From NCBI GenBank assembly GCA_964017065.1, contig OZ024788.1, forward strand, positions 11,780,776-11,844,775: DNA of 64,000 bases, written 5' to 3'. The notes under the pieces are model-generated. The model was not told the origin of the DNA and did no database searches. It saw only the letters and a program-made list of their open reading frames with translations. Of this stretch, positions 1 to 10,792 are shown piece by piece (positions within the stretch are counted from its first letter, which is position 1; every line of letters starts with the position of its first letter). The DNA is from Haliclona indistincta (Eukaryota > Porifera > Demospongiae > Haplosclerida > Chalinidae). The position numbers were made by a program, and so were the translations under genes.

Positions 1-336
1 ATTATGTCTCTCAAGCAAAAGTCAATTTTTAAAATGTGTGCCTTGATTTTGTCTAGAGATATCAAAGTATGTACCACGTGGCTGGTAATGAGATTAATAA
101 TTCTCTTTTGCAACCAGATACTAAAATCCAAATTTCATTTCTCCACCTTCATTAAAATTTTTATTGAAATGGGCATATACAATACCACTGTGATATCGCA
201 CTATGGCGTGGTTAATAAACTATAGAATATCAAAATTATACATTAACACAAGAAATACCATATTATAAGTGCATGCAGCTTACACTACTGTCTGTCTGTT
301 ACTACATGTAACTCTTTTGTGTCAGCAGATAATTAT

Positions 337-1502
337 TCATATTTTTCTTAGCACATAAATATAAACACAGCTTGTTTTTCCTGAAATTCCTTTCTGCACT
401 TCAATATAGGTGCTGTTTACTTGGCCATCTGGATTTTCTGGCACTGGCCAGTTTTTATTACCCGTTGACAATTTTTTCCATGCATCTTTAGCCTTCATGC
501 CCTCACCAACGTATATTTTTCGACCTCCAACCAGAGGCCAACTCCCTGCCAGCGAGATTGAGTTCTTTTGTAGATCTTGAATGGTCGCAGTGTAGCGAGC
601 AGCTAGAGACATATTCAGTTGATCGAAACCAGCTACTGCACACTCTCCTTTCTTGATGTTAACAAGAGGCCAAGTACCTTGCATTTCATGTTTCTCAGCT
701 AGTGTGAGATCGTACCCAGTGAGGTTGTTGACTACGAAAGTAAACCCGGGCATGCTTCCAGTGCAAAAATTGGTAAACTTTTGAATAGCTTCAGTGACAG
801 CTTCATTTCTGGCAGTCACTGCAAACTGGGCATATTGCAATTCATTGACATCATACGCAAAGACATAGCAAGAGCCAGGATTAATAATTACTGCTTTGTT
901 TCTGTCCGATTCATGGTCATGGATTTTTTCTCGATTGATTTTTCTGAATTTGGTTGAGTCTTTCCAGCATAGATTCTGATACCTCTGCCATCTTCCATCC
1001 AGTGTGCGCACAGCATGGCTGTTCGTATTCCAGGTTGATCATCATCAGCAGTAAATAATACATTTAGATTTTCAAACTGGCTGTGATCAAACAGAGCGGC
1101 TACACATTCTTTTTTTCGTATTGAGCAAAACGGCCAACTATCACTACCAGATGATGCTGAACGAACAAGATCATGATCTGTCATGTTGTTAACAGCAATG
1201 ATGAACTTGGATTTTTCAAACGACTTCAAGAGATGTCCAGCAGCTTTTTCCTTGGCATTTTTTCCTGCCTCCACTCGAGCTATGCTGTCTAATGGGATTG
1301 TGTTGTTGCGTGATTGATTTCCAATAGTTGGCCGTGGCAGTGATGCCGCCGGTAATGTGTCACAATCTGTATAGGTATCACTCTTCGGTCTACCTTTAGT
1401 AGGTCCTTCGTCATCCATAACTTCTGTTTTAGACACTGCAACAGAAATGGTACCATCTTCTTCTTTTTCTTCTTGTATAACATCATCGCTTTTTGTCGCC
1501 AT
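337..1502 (-). CDS. two-domain repeat protein, family not recognised
   Basis: Two overlapping open frames on the minus strand appear to be one gene. The first runs 1502 to about 980 and starts with ATG at 1502; the second runs from about 900 to the stop at 337. Each carries one copy of the same domain of about 80 residues: a V-N-N-(L/M)-T-x-(Y/H)-D-L motif, then WP, a K-K-(G/E)-E-C stretch, F-D, a hydrophobic segment, and G-(R/x)-(K/R)-I-Y-(V/A)-G. The frames differ. A GT-AG intron of roughly 93 bases (about 887-980) would join them in phase, but it would remove the IYAG of copy 1, so a small frameshift is the other possibility. The N-terminal 70 residues are acidic and low in complexity. No signal peptide or membrane segment is seen. 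The domain looks beta-rich, but I cannot name the family and assign no function. Confidence 0.5.
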
Positions 1503-2239
1503 TCTTCTGCAAGAAGTAAAGTGTTAAGGTAGTGCGCAGTTGGTTATCAATGTATCTTGTAGTGGTAAACAAAATAAACTGGAAATACAGAAAAATCTAC
1601 TTGGTCTGCTAGGTAAAGAAGAGGATCGACAAAATGTTTTTATGACATTTTTTTCATCCAAGCCGGCTATGCTGGGTGGATTTGGCTTTGGACACTTCAT
1701 ATCAGGAATGACCAATTTTATTATCAATTCCTCCTTTTTGTAATTCCAAGCACCAGTTGTCAACCTGGCGACTGTCCAAGAATAGATCATCAGTTTTTAA
1801 TTAATAGTTTTACAATTTTGAAACTGCCGTAGTGCACAAATGCCATTAGCTCAAATACATACTATTACAATTACTATTTAAATTAATACTACTACATTAC
1901 TACAACAACTATACACGCCCTTCAAAAATGTATATAGAGCAACAATGCAAGTGATGACTTGCAACACTAAAAAAAACATGAAAATGATTTGGATAGTGCA
2001 GAACAATGCTAATGAGATTCATAAAGATATTCACAATCTTGTAATTATGATTCATAATCCGAATCTTTTTTTTGCAAGTATTGCCAGGGTAAAATGAACG
2101 TTTGACTGGAAAGTTATGCTGTGGTGGTCAGCTGGCCATTACAGTAGCAAAATGTGTGAACACACACACAAAGGCATACTAATATTCATGGTTTGGAGGC
2201 ATGACTGGCACTATGATTATGTGTACACTTGATTTATTG
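1503..2239. other. A+T-rich intergenic DNA
   Basis: No gene is supported here. Short open frames at 1524-1790 have no recognisable content or splice context. The 1503-1600 part would be upstream sequence of the minus-strand gene. Confidence 0.5.
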
Positions 2240-2248
2240 CTGTTTGCC

Positions 2249-2874
2249 GGCCATTGGTAAAACCCGGAATCCGGAATTCCGCCCGGAATTCCGGATGTCA
2301 AAATTTGTATGATAACGGTGAAAAATTGAGAGAGAGAAAACCCCAGGTACTGCTACTAAACCCAAGACCCTAAAAACCTTCGCCTAACAGCGCCCAGTAT
2401 GGACCTAACAGCGCCCAGTATTCGCCTAACAGCGCCCAGTATGGACATAACGGCGCCCAGTATTCGCCTAACAGCGCCCAGTATTCGCCTAACAGCGCCC
2501 AGTATGGACCTAACGGCGCCCAGTATTCGCCTAACAGCGCCCAGTATTCGCCTAACAGCGCCCAGTATGGACCTAACGGTGCCCAGTATTCGCCTAACCG
2601 AGCCCACGTTAGGCGAATACTGGGCGCTGTTAGGCGAATACTGGGCGCCGTTAGGTCCATACTGGGCGCTGTTAGGCGAATACTGGGCGCCGTTAGGTCC
2701 ATACTGGGCGCTGTTAGGCGAATACTGGGCGCTGTTAGGCGAAGGTTTTTAGGGTCTTGGGTTTAGTAGCAGCCCCTCGAGTAGCAGTACCTGGGGTTTT
2801 CTCTCTCAATTTTTCACCGTTATCATACAAATTTTGACATCCGGAATTCCGGATTCCGGGTTTTACCAATGGCC
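2249..2874. mobile_element. Mutator-like foldback MITE with 9-base target duplication
   Basis: A 626-base element whose two halves are reverse complements. It begins GGCCATTGGTAAAACCCGG and ends with the complement of this. It is flanked on both sides by the 9-base direct repeat CTGTTTGCC (2240-2248 and 2875-2883), a length typical of Mutator-superfamily insertions. Inside the outer arms is a boundary motif (CCCTAAAAACCTTCGCC) and then a tandem array of about 21-base units of the form CCTAACRGCGCCCAGTAT, alternating between a GGA and a TCG ending. The array inverts near 2600. No transposase is encoded; open frames of 80-120 codons here are artefacts of the repeat. Confidence 0.85.
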
Positions 2875-2883
2875 CTGTTTGCC

Positions 2884-3221
2884 CAGCAATAGTAGCACTG
2901 TCTAGACTAGTGTCTACTGCTTGCTGATCAGAATGTGGTCAGTGTGTAGACAACAAGCATAACCACAAAGAACTGAATAAGTCCATTATTATTAATAGTA
3001 CTAAATATTAAACTTGACAGCCAGTTTTGGAATGCACCGATATATTCGAGTTTTTGGTGGGATCTGTGGAGCCTCATTCAGAAACACAAAAATTGATGTC
3101 ACACCCATTTTTACAGAAATAACAAAAATGGTTGGCAAATATCGCGTTGAAAATTGAGTTCTCAACACACAGCTGATTCACACATAACAGTACGTCGAAT
3201 GGAAACTAAAGGCTGAGTTGT
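2884..3221. other. intergenic DNA between two foldbacks
   Basis: Nothing recognisable; A+T-rich unique-looking sequence. Confidence 0.4.
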
Positions 3222-4442
3222 AGAGAGCTTTTTGTTACAATAATTCTTTAATTTTTATCACCAAATTGTAACTGTGTGTGCACGCTCTGAAGAGTTCCCA
3301 TGGGATGCTTTGAAAGTTAGAAAGGATCAAGTGACTGGTGGTAAATTTGCCCAGTAGCAAAAATGTTTACTGAAGCCAGGAAAAGTGCATTTGGCTGAGT
3401 TAAAAACAGTTACTTTCCAACCAGCTCGCACAATGGTTCATCAGTCCTTCACCATAGCAAGTTTGGAAGCTTAACTCTCTTGCATAACATTTTGCAAGCC
3501 AGAAATGCTACCAAAACTGGTGTTTTTGTGGTCCAAAATGTGTTAGGGCTGGAATTTGCACATTTTTGAGAGTTAAGAACGCAGTTTGTGCAATGGATAG
3601 TCAGATAGCTGAATTTTTTCACGGGCGTTGGAATTATCAGTATAGCTCAAAGAATGCGTGCAAGTGATCGTCGAGAAGTGGCAGCACTCCAAAGCGCTTC
3701 GTTTCTTTATCATGATTGTTAATAAGTTGTTATCGATGACGCGTTTCCGTTGGCCCAGGGCCGTTCTTGCTGACCGCCGTCAAGATGGCTAAGAACTTAC
3801 CGATCAATAGTCGTGTTTTAGGTTCGTTCTCGCTCAATTGCAGTATTAGTAAGTTGATCAAAAGCTGATTATAATGCTATAAAACTGCAAATGAGCGAGA
3901 ACGAAGCAAAAACACGACTATTGAATGATCGGTAGCCATCTTGACGGCGGTCAGCAAGAACGGCCCTAGCCCTGCGCCAACGGAAACGCGTCACCACTAA
4001 CAACTTTTTATAGTCGTTAACGAAAGAAACGAAGCGCTTTGGAGTGCTGCACGATCACTTGCACGCATGCTTTGAACTACACTGATAATTCGAACGCCAG
4101 AGAAAAATTCAGCCATCTAACTATCCATTGCACAAATCTGCGTTCTAACCTGTTCCTAACTCTCAAAAATGTACAAATGCCAGCCATAACACATTTTGGG
4201 CCACTAAAACCCAGTTTTGGTAGCATTTCTGGCTTGCAAAATGTTATGCAAGGGAGTTAAGCTTCCAAACTTGCTGTGGTGAAAGACTGATGAACCATTG
4301 TGCGACCTGGTTGGAAAGTAACAGTTTTTAACTCAGCCAAATGCACTTAAACACTTTTGCTACTTTTGCTACTGTTTCGTACCACTTGTCACTTGATCCT
4401 TTCTAACTTTCGAAGCATCATATGGAAACTCTTCAGAGCTTG

Positions 4443-4473
<31 letters not shown>

Positions 4474-4578
4474 TAGAATGATAATGTGAAAGCTATGAGC
4501 AAGTTTTAGTGTTAAAGAAGCTACAGTTACAATTTTGTGATAAAATGAGCTATTGTTAACAAACCACAAAAAGCGGCT
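3222..4578. mobile_element. large foldback element, arms about 620-690 bases
   Basis: The left arm (about 3222-3845) and right arm (about 3884-4578) are imperfect reverse complements around a spacer of about 40 bases. Matching blocks include the CTTGATCCTTTCTAAC block, the AAGCGCTTCG block and the CTTGACGGCGGTCAGCAAG block near the centre. The right arm holds a (CA)n run at about 4441-4470 where the left arm has only GTGTGTG. No clean target duplication was found, so the outer boundaries are approximate. No coding sequence. Confidence 0.75.
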
Positions 4579-5257
4579 CCTCTAGATTAAAAGCACTGTC
4601 GTACAGAATCATTAGACATGGCAATATTAAAATTGTCACAAACCTCAACCCAGTAAAGATTCCACAGTTGACTGATACTGCACAGAGGACTAAACTGTAT
4701 TATAGTAAGCCAGTTTTAACTGCTGGTTTTATCAATCTGACATTGACTGCTTTCATAATAGTGTGTACACATAATTATGACAAGATTGTCCTGACTGTAC
4801 AAAATCTATTGTTGAACATGTGTGTGCTAGTATAGTGTGAAGATGATTATGGCTATCGCTACAGATAAACAGACATTTTTGATGTGATACGTACGTAGAT
4901 CTCCATGCACCATGAAGGGTAATGATTTACATTACAGATCCTACACTGTATGCCAGTGGCGTAGCCAAGAATGGAGGGCAATTAATTAATTATTATTATT
5001 CATGAGGCATGATCAATTATTGATCTTGTTCGTCGAATAATGGCAGCTTTTCACATAGTTTTTTAGACGTTAATTTTCAGTGAGCAGACATAATATTTTA
5101 CTAGCTGATGCGGAGTCCAGCTCAGTTGGCCCTGGCACTTGGCACAAGTTGCTCCGGCTGTAGCTACGGCACTTAGAATTAAGCTGCTCTATTAGTGTAT
5201 TCCATGTGAGTCCTCTTTTTCTCCTCCTCTAACTATGGTGGCATCAGTTTCCCGATT
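4579..5257. other. intergenic DNA
   Basis: No gene or clear repeat seen. Some low-complexity A/T runs at about 4980-5000. Confidence 0.4.
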
Positions 5258-5330
5258 GTCCCGGTTTAGGACAACCCTCCCAACTTTGCGCAGTTAAGAG
5301 AAGGTTTTTTAGGGTTTAGGGTTTAGGTTG
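5258..5330. repeat. diverged fragment of the MITE core
   Basis: It contains ACAACCCTCCCAACTTTGCG, then GCAGTTAAGAGAAGG and a TTTAGGG run. This matches in order the inner right part of the 6531-7167 element (ACCCTCC, CGCAGTTAGGCGAAG, GGTCTTGGGTTTAGG) and of the 2249-2874 element. Three TTTAGGG-like units are part of this motif and are not a telomere. Confidence 0.5.
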
Positions 5331-5707
5331 GTGTCAGTAGCGTTTTGGTGGCCATTATTGACACCAACGATTGGTGTCAATAGACACAGCCTTACTTAAA
5401 TGATATTCATCAGAAATAATCTTACATCATTTTGAGTCGTGCCTCAAGGCAAAATGGCTCAAACTGCATGAGTCAAGCTGGCTAGCCGTCTAAATAAGAT
5501 ATTAGCCTATATAGGTAATAGCTGCTTCTGAAGCCTATGAGAGCTGGAGATCTGCATACTGCAAGCGTACGACTAATGAAAGATAAGATGATGAATATTA
5601 ATTCAAACTACTCGCATATACATGTATATAGTGACTGTGTCATGACAATAGTGCAGTGTGTTTGTAAAGACTCACTCACACATATGCACCTACTCACTCA
5701 TCTTGTC

Positions 5708-6008
5708 AGGCCCAGGAAAGTGATAATGATGAACAAACGCAACAATAGTGATGCCATTACAGCACAGGTAAAGGTTAGCAACTTCATTGTATAAATTAAA
5801 GTGATCCCACTACTATGATGGAGTCATTTCTGATCGCAGGTGATGCATTTCACGATGAAGAGACTTGTCAGATTGGTAAGATCAATCATTTATTAATAAT
5901 TTTGTGGTCCTGTTCCCTCTTTTCTCACTCACTCATCACTTCCTCACTCACTCTTCCATGCTCCACAGGTTCTCAATGTCACTGTCTGCACGCGACTAAT
6001 GAAAGGTA
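5708..6008 (+). CDS. possible run of three short exons
   Basis: Three stretches have paired splice signals and stay open in one phase: about 5709-5768 (ending CAG before GTAAAG), 5840-5875 (after TCGCAG, ending before GTAAGA) and 5969-6008 (after CCACAG, ending before GTAAGA). Each is only 36-60 bases. The last exon and its donor are partly repeated at 5565-5605 without the GT (GATAAG instead of GGTAAG). This may be a remnant of a gene or of a tandem exon duplication. No protein family can be named, and no start or stop is assigned. Confidence 0.2.
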
Positions 6009-6025
6009 AGATGATGAATATTAAT

Positions 6026-6309
6026 TGCTACATTGCTATGTAGCCTGTTATAAGGGTCGATCATTATACTAAAATGTATTGCTACGGAGTGAAGCATGCA
6101 TCTAGATTATCGTAAATGAACATGCAAAGTACCAATAAAATTGATTTTCGTTGCCGCAACCTTCAAAAAATGCAATTTTAGATTTATTGCAGTTTGTCAT
6201 GCTTCACATAATTATTAACTACAGGTTAAATAATTGACTCATAGTTATAAGGTGTGTTTACAATGTACATTTTGCATTTACCGGTACACCATTCGTCATA
6301 GATGCTCTA
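6026..6309. other. intergenic DNA
   Basis: Nothing recognisable. Confidence 0.3.
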
Positions 6310-6650
6310 GGTCCGTGTATATTTGGGCCATTCAATTTGCAATTTGTAACAAAAATTCAAACATTTAAAAATTGACGAGTTTTTTCCGTTTAATTTGCCA
6401 AAAATTTGAAAAAACGGTTGTCTCTTGCTGGCACATCATTCTTGAGATGAAGAAAAACACGAATATACATGGCTTTTCGATACATTTCAAAGATATAAAA
6501 ATCGCAAACGGCGTGACCCGTTTTTTAATTCGCTGTGGCTCCGGTCCCGGCAACGGGATCGACCTTTCCATGGTTGCAGTCCCGGCATGCCCGCGCATGT
6601 GTATTATAATAGAATATCACTATAAAGCCTAGTTCCGATGTCAAGTTGGC

Positions 6651-6760
6651 AACAGGTCTCGGTGGCTCGATGGGTAGGTGTTGTGCATAGCAGTATGGTG
6701 TGCTAGGGTTCAATCCCTGGTACATTCTACTTTTTTTGGTTCTTTTTTTTTCACTAAAAA
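6651..6760 (+). repeat. tRNA-derived SINE-like segment
   Basis: TGGCTCGATGGGTAGG resembles an RNA polymerase III A box, and GGGTTCAATCCC, 46 bases further on, resembles a B box with one base missing. The spacing suits a tRNA head. A T-rich tail (two runs of T at 6731-6750) follows. The acceptor stem does not pair well, so it is not a working tRNA gene. It lies inside the nested MITE. Confidence 0.5.
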
Positions 6761-6839
6761 AAACTGTTAGGCAGAGGCTAGCGCTCTTACCACGGGTCAG
6801 TAGCGCTGTTAGCCACGGGTTTGCGCTGTTATCTCCGTA

Positions 6840-6972
6840 GGACGACCCTCCCGACGATCCTTAGTTAGTTAGGAAGACACTCCCAACGATCCTTAGTTAG
6901 GAAGACCCTCCCGACGATCCTTAGTTAGGAAGACCCTCCCGACGATCCTTAGTTAGTTAGGAAGACCCTCCT
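6840..6972 (+). repeat. tandem repeat, about 28-32 base unit
   Basis: Five units of CCCTCCCGACGATCCTTAG followed by TTAG (once or twice) and GAAGA. It lies within the nested MITE. Confidence 0.8.
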
Positions 6973-7433
6973 GGCTTTTCGCAGTTAGGCGAAGTGTTTT
7001 AAGGTCTTGGGTTTAGGATTTAGTTTTGTTATAATCCCGTTGCCGGGACTGCAACCATGGAAAGGTCGATCCCGTTGCCGGGATCGACCCAATTGCCATT
7101 AAAATCCCGTTGCCGGGACTGCAACTATAGAAAGGTCGATCCCGTTGCCGGGACCGGAGACACAGCCTTTTTAATTTGCTGGACAGTGCTTTCGTTTTTC
7201 AATTTGCAGAAACAAAACCAAAAACGGCCAACAAATGTGGTTAGTGAGTCCTACATTCTGTACGAAAAGTAATTCTACAGGTTTTCAACATAAAATTCCA
7301 TTCACCTGCGCGGCAGTGTGGCGTACTTTTCACGTTTCACTGAGTACCAGCAATTTGCTCAAACAAAACCAAAAACGCTTCCGATTTTCAATTTGCCAGT
7401 TCAAAAAGTAAAACGCTCTCGTTTTTTAATTTG

Positions 7434-7655
7434 CACAGCATCACAACTTTCATCAGTAAAACTCGTTTTGTCTGCCTGCAGCACAGCCAGCGTTGGTTAT
7501 CAAACAAGGTGTGGCTCATAAATGAAGGTCCCGCCCATCTGGTTCCTGTGTACATTTACCAGATAGATATTGGAGAATACTTCCCACTGTCATTAATATG
7601 TGCTCCGCAAGTACATAAATTGGCTCGCTCATCACAATCACTGAATTAAACATAA
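7434..7655. other. 3' flank of the integrase-like gene
   Basis: No gene. It lies directly downstream of the minus-strand stop at 7656. No terminal inverted repeat matching the far side of the gene pair was found by eye. Confidence 0.3.
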
Positions 7656-10600
7656 TCATGGAATTAGTTGTTCTGTCAACTGAATAAACATCTTGAGGCC
7701 ATCTTGAAATTGCCTTTCGTCTCCGTTCACTATGGCATGGAAGATAGTAGCAAAAGACGGAACACAGGAAATATACTGAGCATCTCGCTGTGCTATAAGA
7801 TCAGGCCTGCTCTCTAAAGGATCTTCGCCAAATGGACTATATATTGTGAGCCGTCCCCCAAGTGCTGTAAACTGCCGAACAGCTTCATCAGTAGTTGGTA
7901 TGTCACTGGATCTGAGCTTGGTAGTAAAATCCTTTGTCCTGCAACGTCTATTTGGCACACCCTTCCCTATTACAAAAATACACATTGCACATTATGACAT
8001 GTCATGTAAATGGTTGAGAATGCACCTGGAATACGATGCTCATTCCATGACTTGACGACAAGAGTGGTGCCAGTGTTGGCTACTCTAAGAGTGAACCATG
8101 AAACACAGAACTTGTGTACTGGTGAGTCCATATCTATGACAGCATTCTCCTCCATTTTTATAAGGCACGACTTAATAGGATAGTTGACTCTGGCATTCAC
8201 TTCAGGCCAGCATCTTTCGACAGTGTGGTTCTGCACGATACAATAACTGATTAAAATTTAGCAGGCGTATTTTAAATTCTCACCAGCTTAGATGTTGTTT
8301 GGCGATGAGGGGGTTTACTTGTATTATGCCGGAAGTGTTGTAGGTGTTCTTGAACAAACAATGACAATATCCATTCCTTCCCTTGGTCAACTCGCACCTG
8401 ATCCCAAAGACCATATTCTAATAAGATAGGCCTGCAAAATTAGCTTTCAAAGGTAGCCAATAAACATTAATAACAATGATACAACCAGAAGTGTTGAATG
8501 CATGCAAAGTTCGGACAAATTATTCTCAAAAGCGAATTTACTGCACATTGTAGTGAAAAAGGTCTCAACTACAAATAAATATGATAGACGATGGATTCGA
8601 GATGTCTACGGGATTTAGATCACCGTGGAAACTGATGTTTTAGACGTCCCGAGCGCGTAGCACGAGAGCGTCTTTTTCGGTTTCCAAGGTGAAATAAATC
8701 TCGTAGGCACCGAGAATCTATTGTCTGAGGTGTTTGGGACCATACCTGCGCTTAAGCAAACGAAGCGCTCGAGGTAGTAGAGAGCCCAGGGAAGTTCCCA
8801 GAGTCAAGCAACAGTCCATTTTCGAACGATGGCGGTGTAAACTCGCGTGAGTTTTTCAACAACGCCATTTTGTTGTGGTTATTAATTATGTGGTTAATTA
8901 AAGGTGGTCTAAGTAACTCAGCGGTGGACAAGTGAAATCAGCGGTGGTCTACTTGATTTAGTTTACCTCTGGCTGACCAATCAAATTGCAGAATTACATT
9001 GAACTATGGTCTAATATAGGTCAGACAATGAATTCAAGGTGTCTACGGGATTTATATCACAGCAGAAACCGATGTTTTAGACATCCTGAGCGTGTAGCGT
9101 GAGGGCGTCTATTTCGGTTTCCAAGGTGAGCTAAATCTCGTAGGCGCCGAGAATCTATCGTCTGAGGTGTTTAGACCATATCTGCGCTTAAACAACCGAA
9201 GCGCTCGAGGTAGTAGAGAGACAAGAGAAGTTCCCAGAGTCAAGCAACAGCCCGTTTTTGAACGATGGCAGTGTAAACTCTCATGCATTTTTCAACGACG
9301 CGTGGTTATTAACTACGTGGTTAATTAAGGTGGTGGTATACTTAATTAACCCTCGGCGCATGCGCGAGGGTTAAGGTACTTGCTCTGTCATTCATTCGTT
9401 CATTAACCCTCGGCGCATGCGCAAGGGTTACGGTACTTGGTTTGTCATTCGTTCTGTCCATCGAGCTGCAGAGATCAGCGATTACTTCTACGCGCTGGTG
9501 AGGTTATGAGCATGACAAGCTCGACAATGGCTTGCAAGTTGACTCGTGGATTTTGCTAAAGTGCTTTCGTTCTCGAGTTATGTATGGCTGGCTCACCTTG
9601 ACGGCCGTCTTTGACCTCTCTGACGACAAAAGCGCCCATAGTTGACTACCTAGGTACTTGTAGATTCCATCTAAACTGTAGGACAGCTGTGGGGGTGCGT
9701 AGACATCTCAAGAAAAAGCCTATCAAAGCTAGAGCAATGGCTACCTACTCGAGTGTTCACGGTCACTCCCACTTGACACACCTAGTCGTGGTCAGCAATT
9801 TGCTGTGTAGTGCAGTTTCAACAGTACTACAGCCTATAAGTTAAACAGGTTGGGACTAGCCGCAACTCCTGCTGCAATCTCCCAACTAGGGAGCTTAGTG
9901 CTAACTCTACAATATTTGCAATGGTGCTCAAACGCCGAGGGTTCGTGAAATTCGTTCTTTATAACACCTTTGACTGACCAAGCAAATTGCAGAATTACGG
10001 TCTAAGCTGGCATGACATGAATGTCATGAGCAACTGTTACACACAATATAACGTGAGAAACTTCAGGGCGAGTTAAAATAAAACCACAAAAAGCACGAGA
10101 ATGTACAGTTGATTATTTTGGCAATAATCATATCAAAAATTTTCTGAGTGTGTATGCCAACTGGTTAGAAACCCTAAATGGCTCACCTGAACAAATGCTC
10201 ATATATTTGAAGGTTATTTTTAACAGGCATGCTAATAAAACCCACAATCTTGCCAGAATACCCATCAATTGCACACATGTGGGTGATACCAAACATTACA
10301 AGCTTCTCGTTCTGGTCTATATGGATTTTGTCTCCAAAGTGGCTGGCACTGTAAGGCTTTGGATTCAGCTGCCGCTCTGTTTTCCGCTGACGAGCTTGTT
10401 GGTAACCAGGATTGATGTCACACAAAGCCGTTCTAACCCTGCTTTCAGCAATTCGCATACCTTCAGCAGCAAGAAGCCCACACATGGTCTTACGACCATA
10501 TGTTGGGCCCACCTACATGTACAATACAAAATCTTTACAGACATACATATAGTAAGGGTCGTTTTAATACCTTAAGCACGGCTTCTTGGACGGCACTTTT

Positions 10601-10792
10601 CACTTCGGAAGCTGGCATCCTTGATGTCTTGTGAATGTTTTTTTCCTGACAAAATCTCCGAATGCTTCTTACACTGAAACCACGCTTGCCAGGAAACGTA
10701 GACGTGAGTTCTTCACAAATTTGATGGTGAGTAGCATGGTCTCGCTCTATCTTTACACGAATGAAGTCTTCAAAACTGTCCAGTGCCGACAT
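7656..10792 (-). CDS. integrase-like DDE (rve-type) protein, five exons
   Basis: Exons, 5' to 3' on the minus strand: 10792-10571, 10512-10187, 8431-8284, 8230-8026 and 7966-7656. All have GT-AG borders and compatible phases, giving 403 codons plus stop. The N-terminal 75 residues look like a DNA-binding helical region. The catalytic core shows a first Asp in KIHIDQNEKL (about residue 140), a second in VRVDQGKEW (about 198) and a Glu in NHTVERCWPEV (about 237), i.e. a D-57-D-38-E layout. IDGYSGKIV and KNNLQIYEH also match the integrase-core family found in many fish, cnidarian and sponge genomes, related to IS3-type transposases. All three acidic residues are present. Three introns are 53-59 bases; the second is 1755 bases and is filled with repeats. 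It lies head-to-head with the RING-like gene. Role in DNA transposition is inferred; a domesticated host gene is the alternative. Confidence 0.75.
8583..9332. repeat. pair of diverged direct repeats in the long integrase intron
   Basis: 8583-8909 and about 9021-9332 match along their length. Shared blocks are GTGTCTACGGGATTTA-like, TTTCGGTTTCCAAGGTGA, AAATCTCGTAGGC, CGAGAATCTAT, CGAAGCGCTCGAGGTAGTAG and GTGGTTAATTAA. The spacing is about 438 bases. Sequence differences suggest an old duplication. Confidence 0.8.
9347..9428 (+). repeat. two copies of a TTAACCCTCGGCGCATGCGC motif
   Basis: TTAACCCTCGGCGCATGCGC followed by (G/A)AGGGTTA and GGTACTTG occurs twice, about 62 bases apart. Each copy is itself an inverted repeat (AACCCT..AGGGTT around GCGCATGCGC). 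It lies within the integrase intron. Confidence 0.75.

Larger units (their letters stand above)
6531..7167. mobile_element. nested Mutator-like MITE with 9-base target duplication
   Basis: A 637-base insertion in the AATTTGC repeat. It is flanked by TTTTTAATT at 6522-6530 and 7168-7176; the uninterrupted copy at 14.7 kb has this word once, which proves the insertion. The terminal inverted repeats are about 55 bases, starting (G)GCTGTGKCTCCGGTCCCGG and continuing through GGGATCGACCTTTC. Inside are a tRNA-like segment, a tandem repeat (6840-6972) and a copy of the GTTAGGCGAAG / GGTCTTGGGTTTAG core also seen at 2.7 kb and 54.3 kb. No protein is encoded. Confidence 0.85.
6310..7433 (+). mobile_element. 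AATTTGC-rich repeat, copy A (interrupted)
   Basis: This copy matches the reverse complement of 14463-14933 from GGTCCGTGTATATTTGGGCC at its left end to CGCTCTCGTTTTTTAATTT at its right end. Copy A is longer only because the 6531-7167 element is inserted in it. The repeat carries the short word AATTTGC at least six times. No terminal inverted repeats and no coding frame common to both copies were found, so its class is unknown. Confidence 0.75.

Noticed and set aside
2356..2752. Three open frames of 83-117 codons with repeated LTAPS/LGAVR/YWALLGE units
   Set aside because: They are translations of the tandem array in the MITE on both strands; no gene signal.
5300..5325. Telomere-like TTTAGGG run
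   Set aside because: Only about three units, and it matches the inner motif of the MITE core, so it is not a telomere or telomere relic.
6651..6725. Functional tRNA gene
   Set aside because: The acceptor and T stems do not pair properly and the B box lacks a base; a SINE-like remnant fits better.
9348..9428. CRISPR-like or regulatory array
   Set aside because: Only two units, eukaryotic context; simple palindromic repeat.
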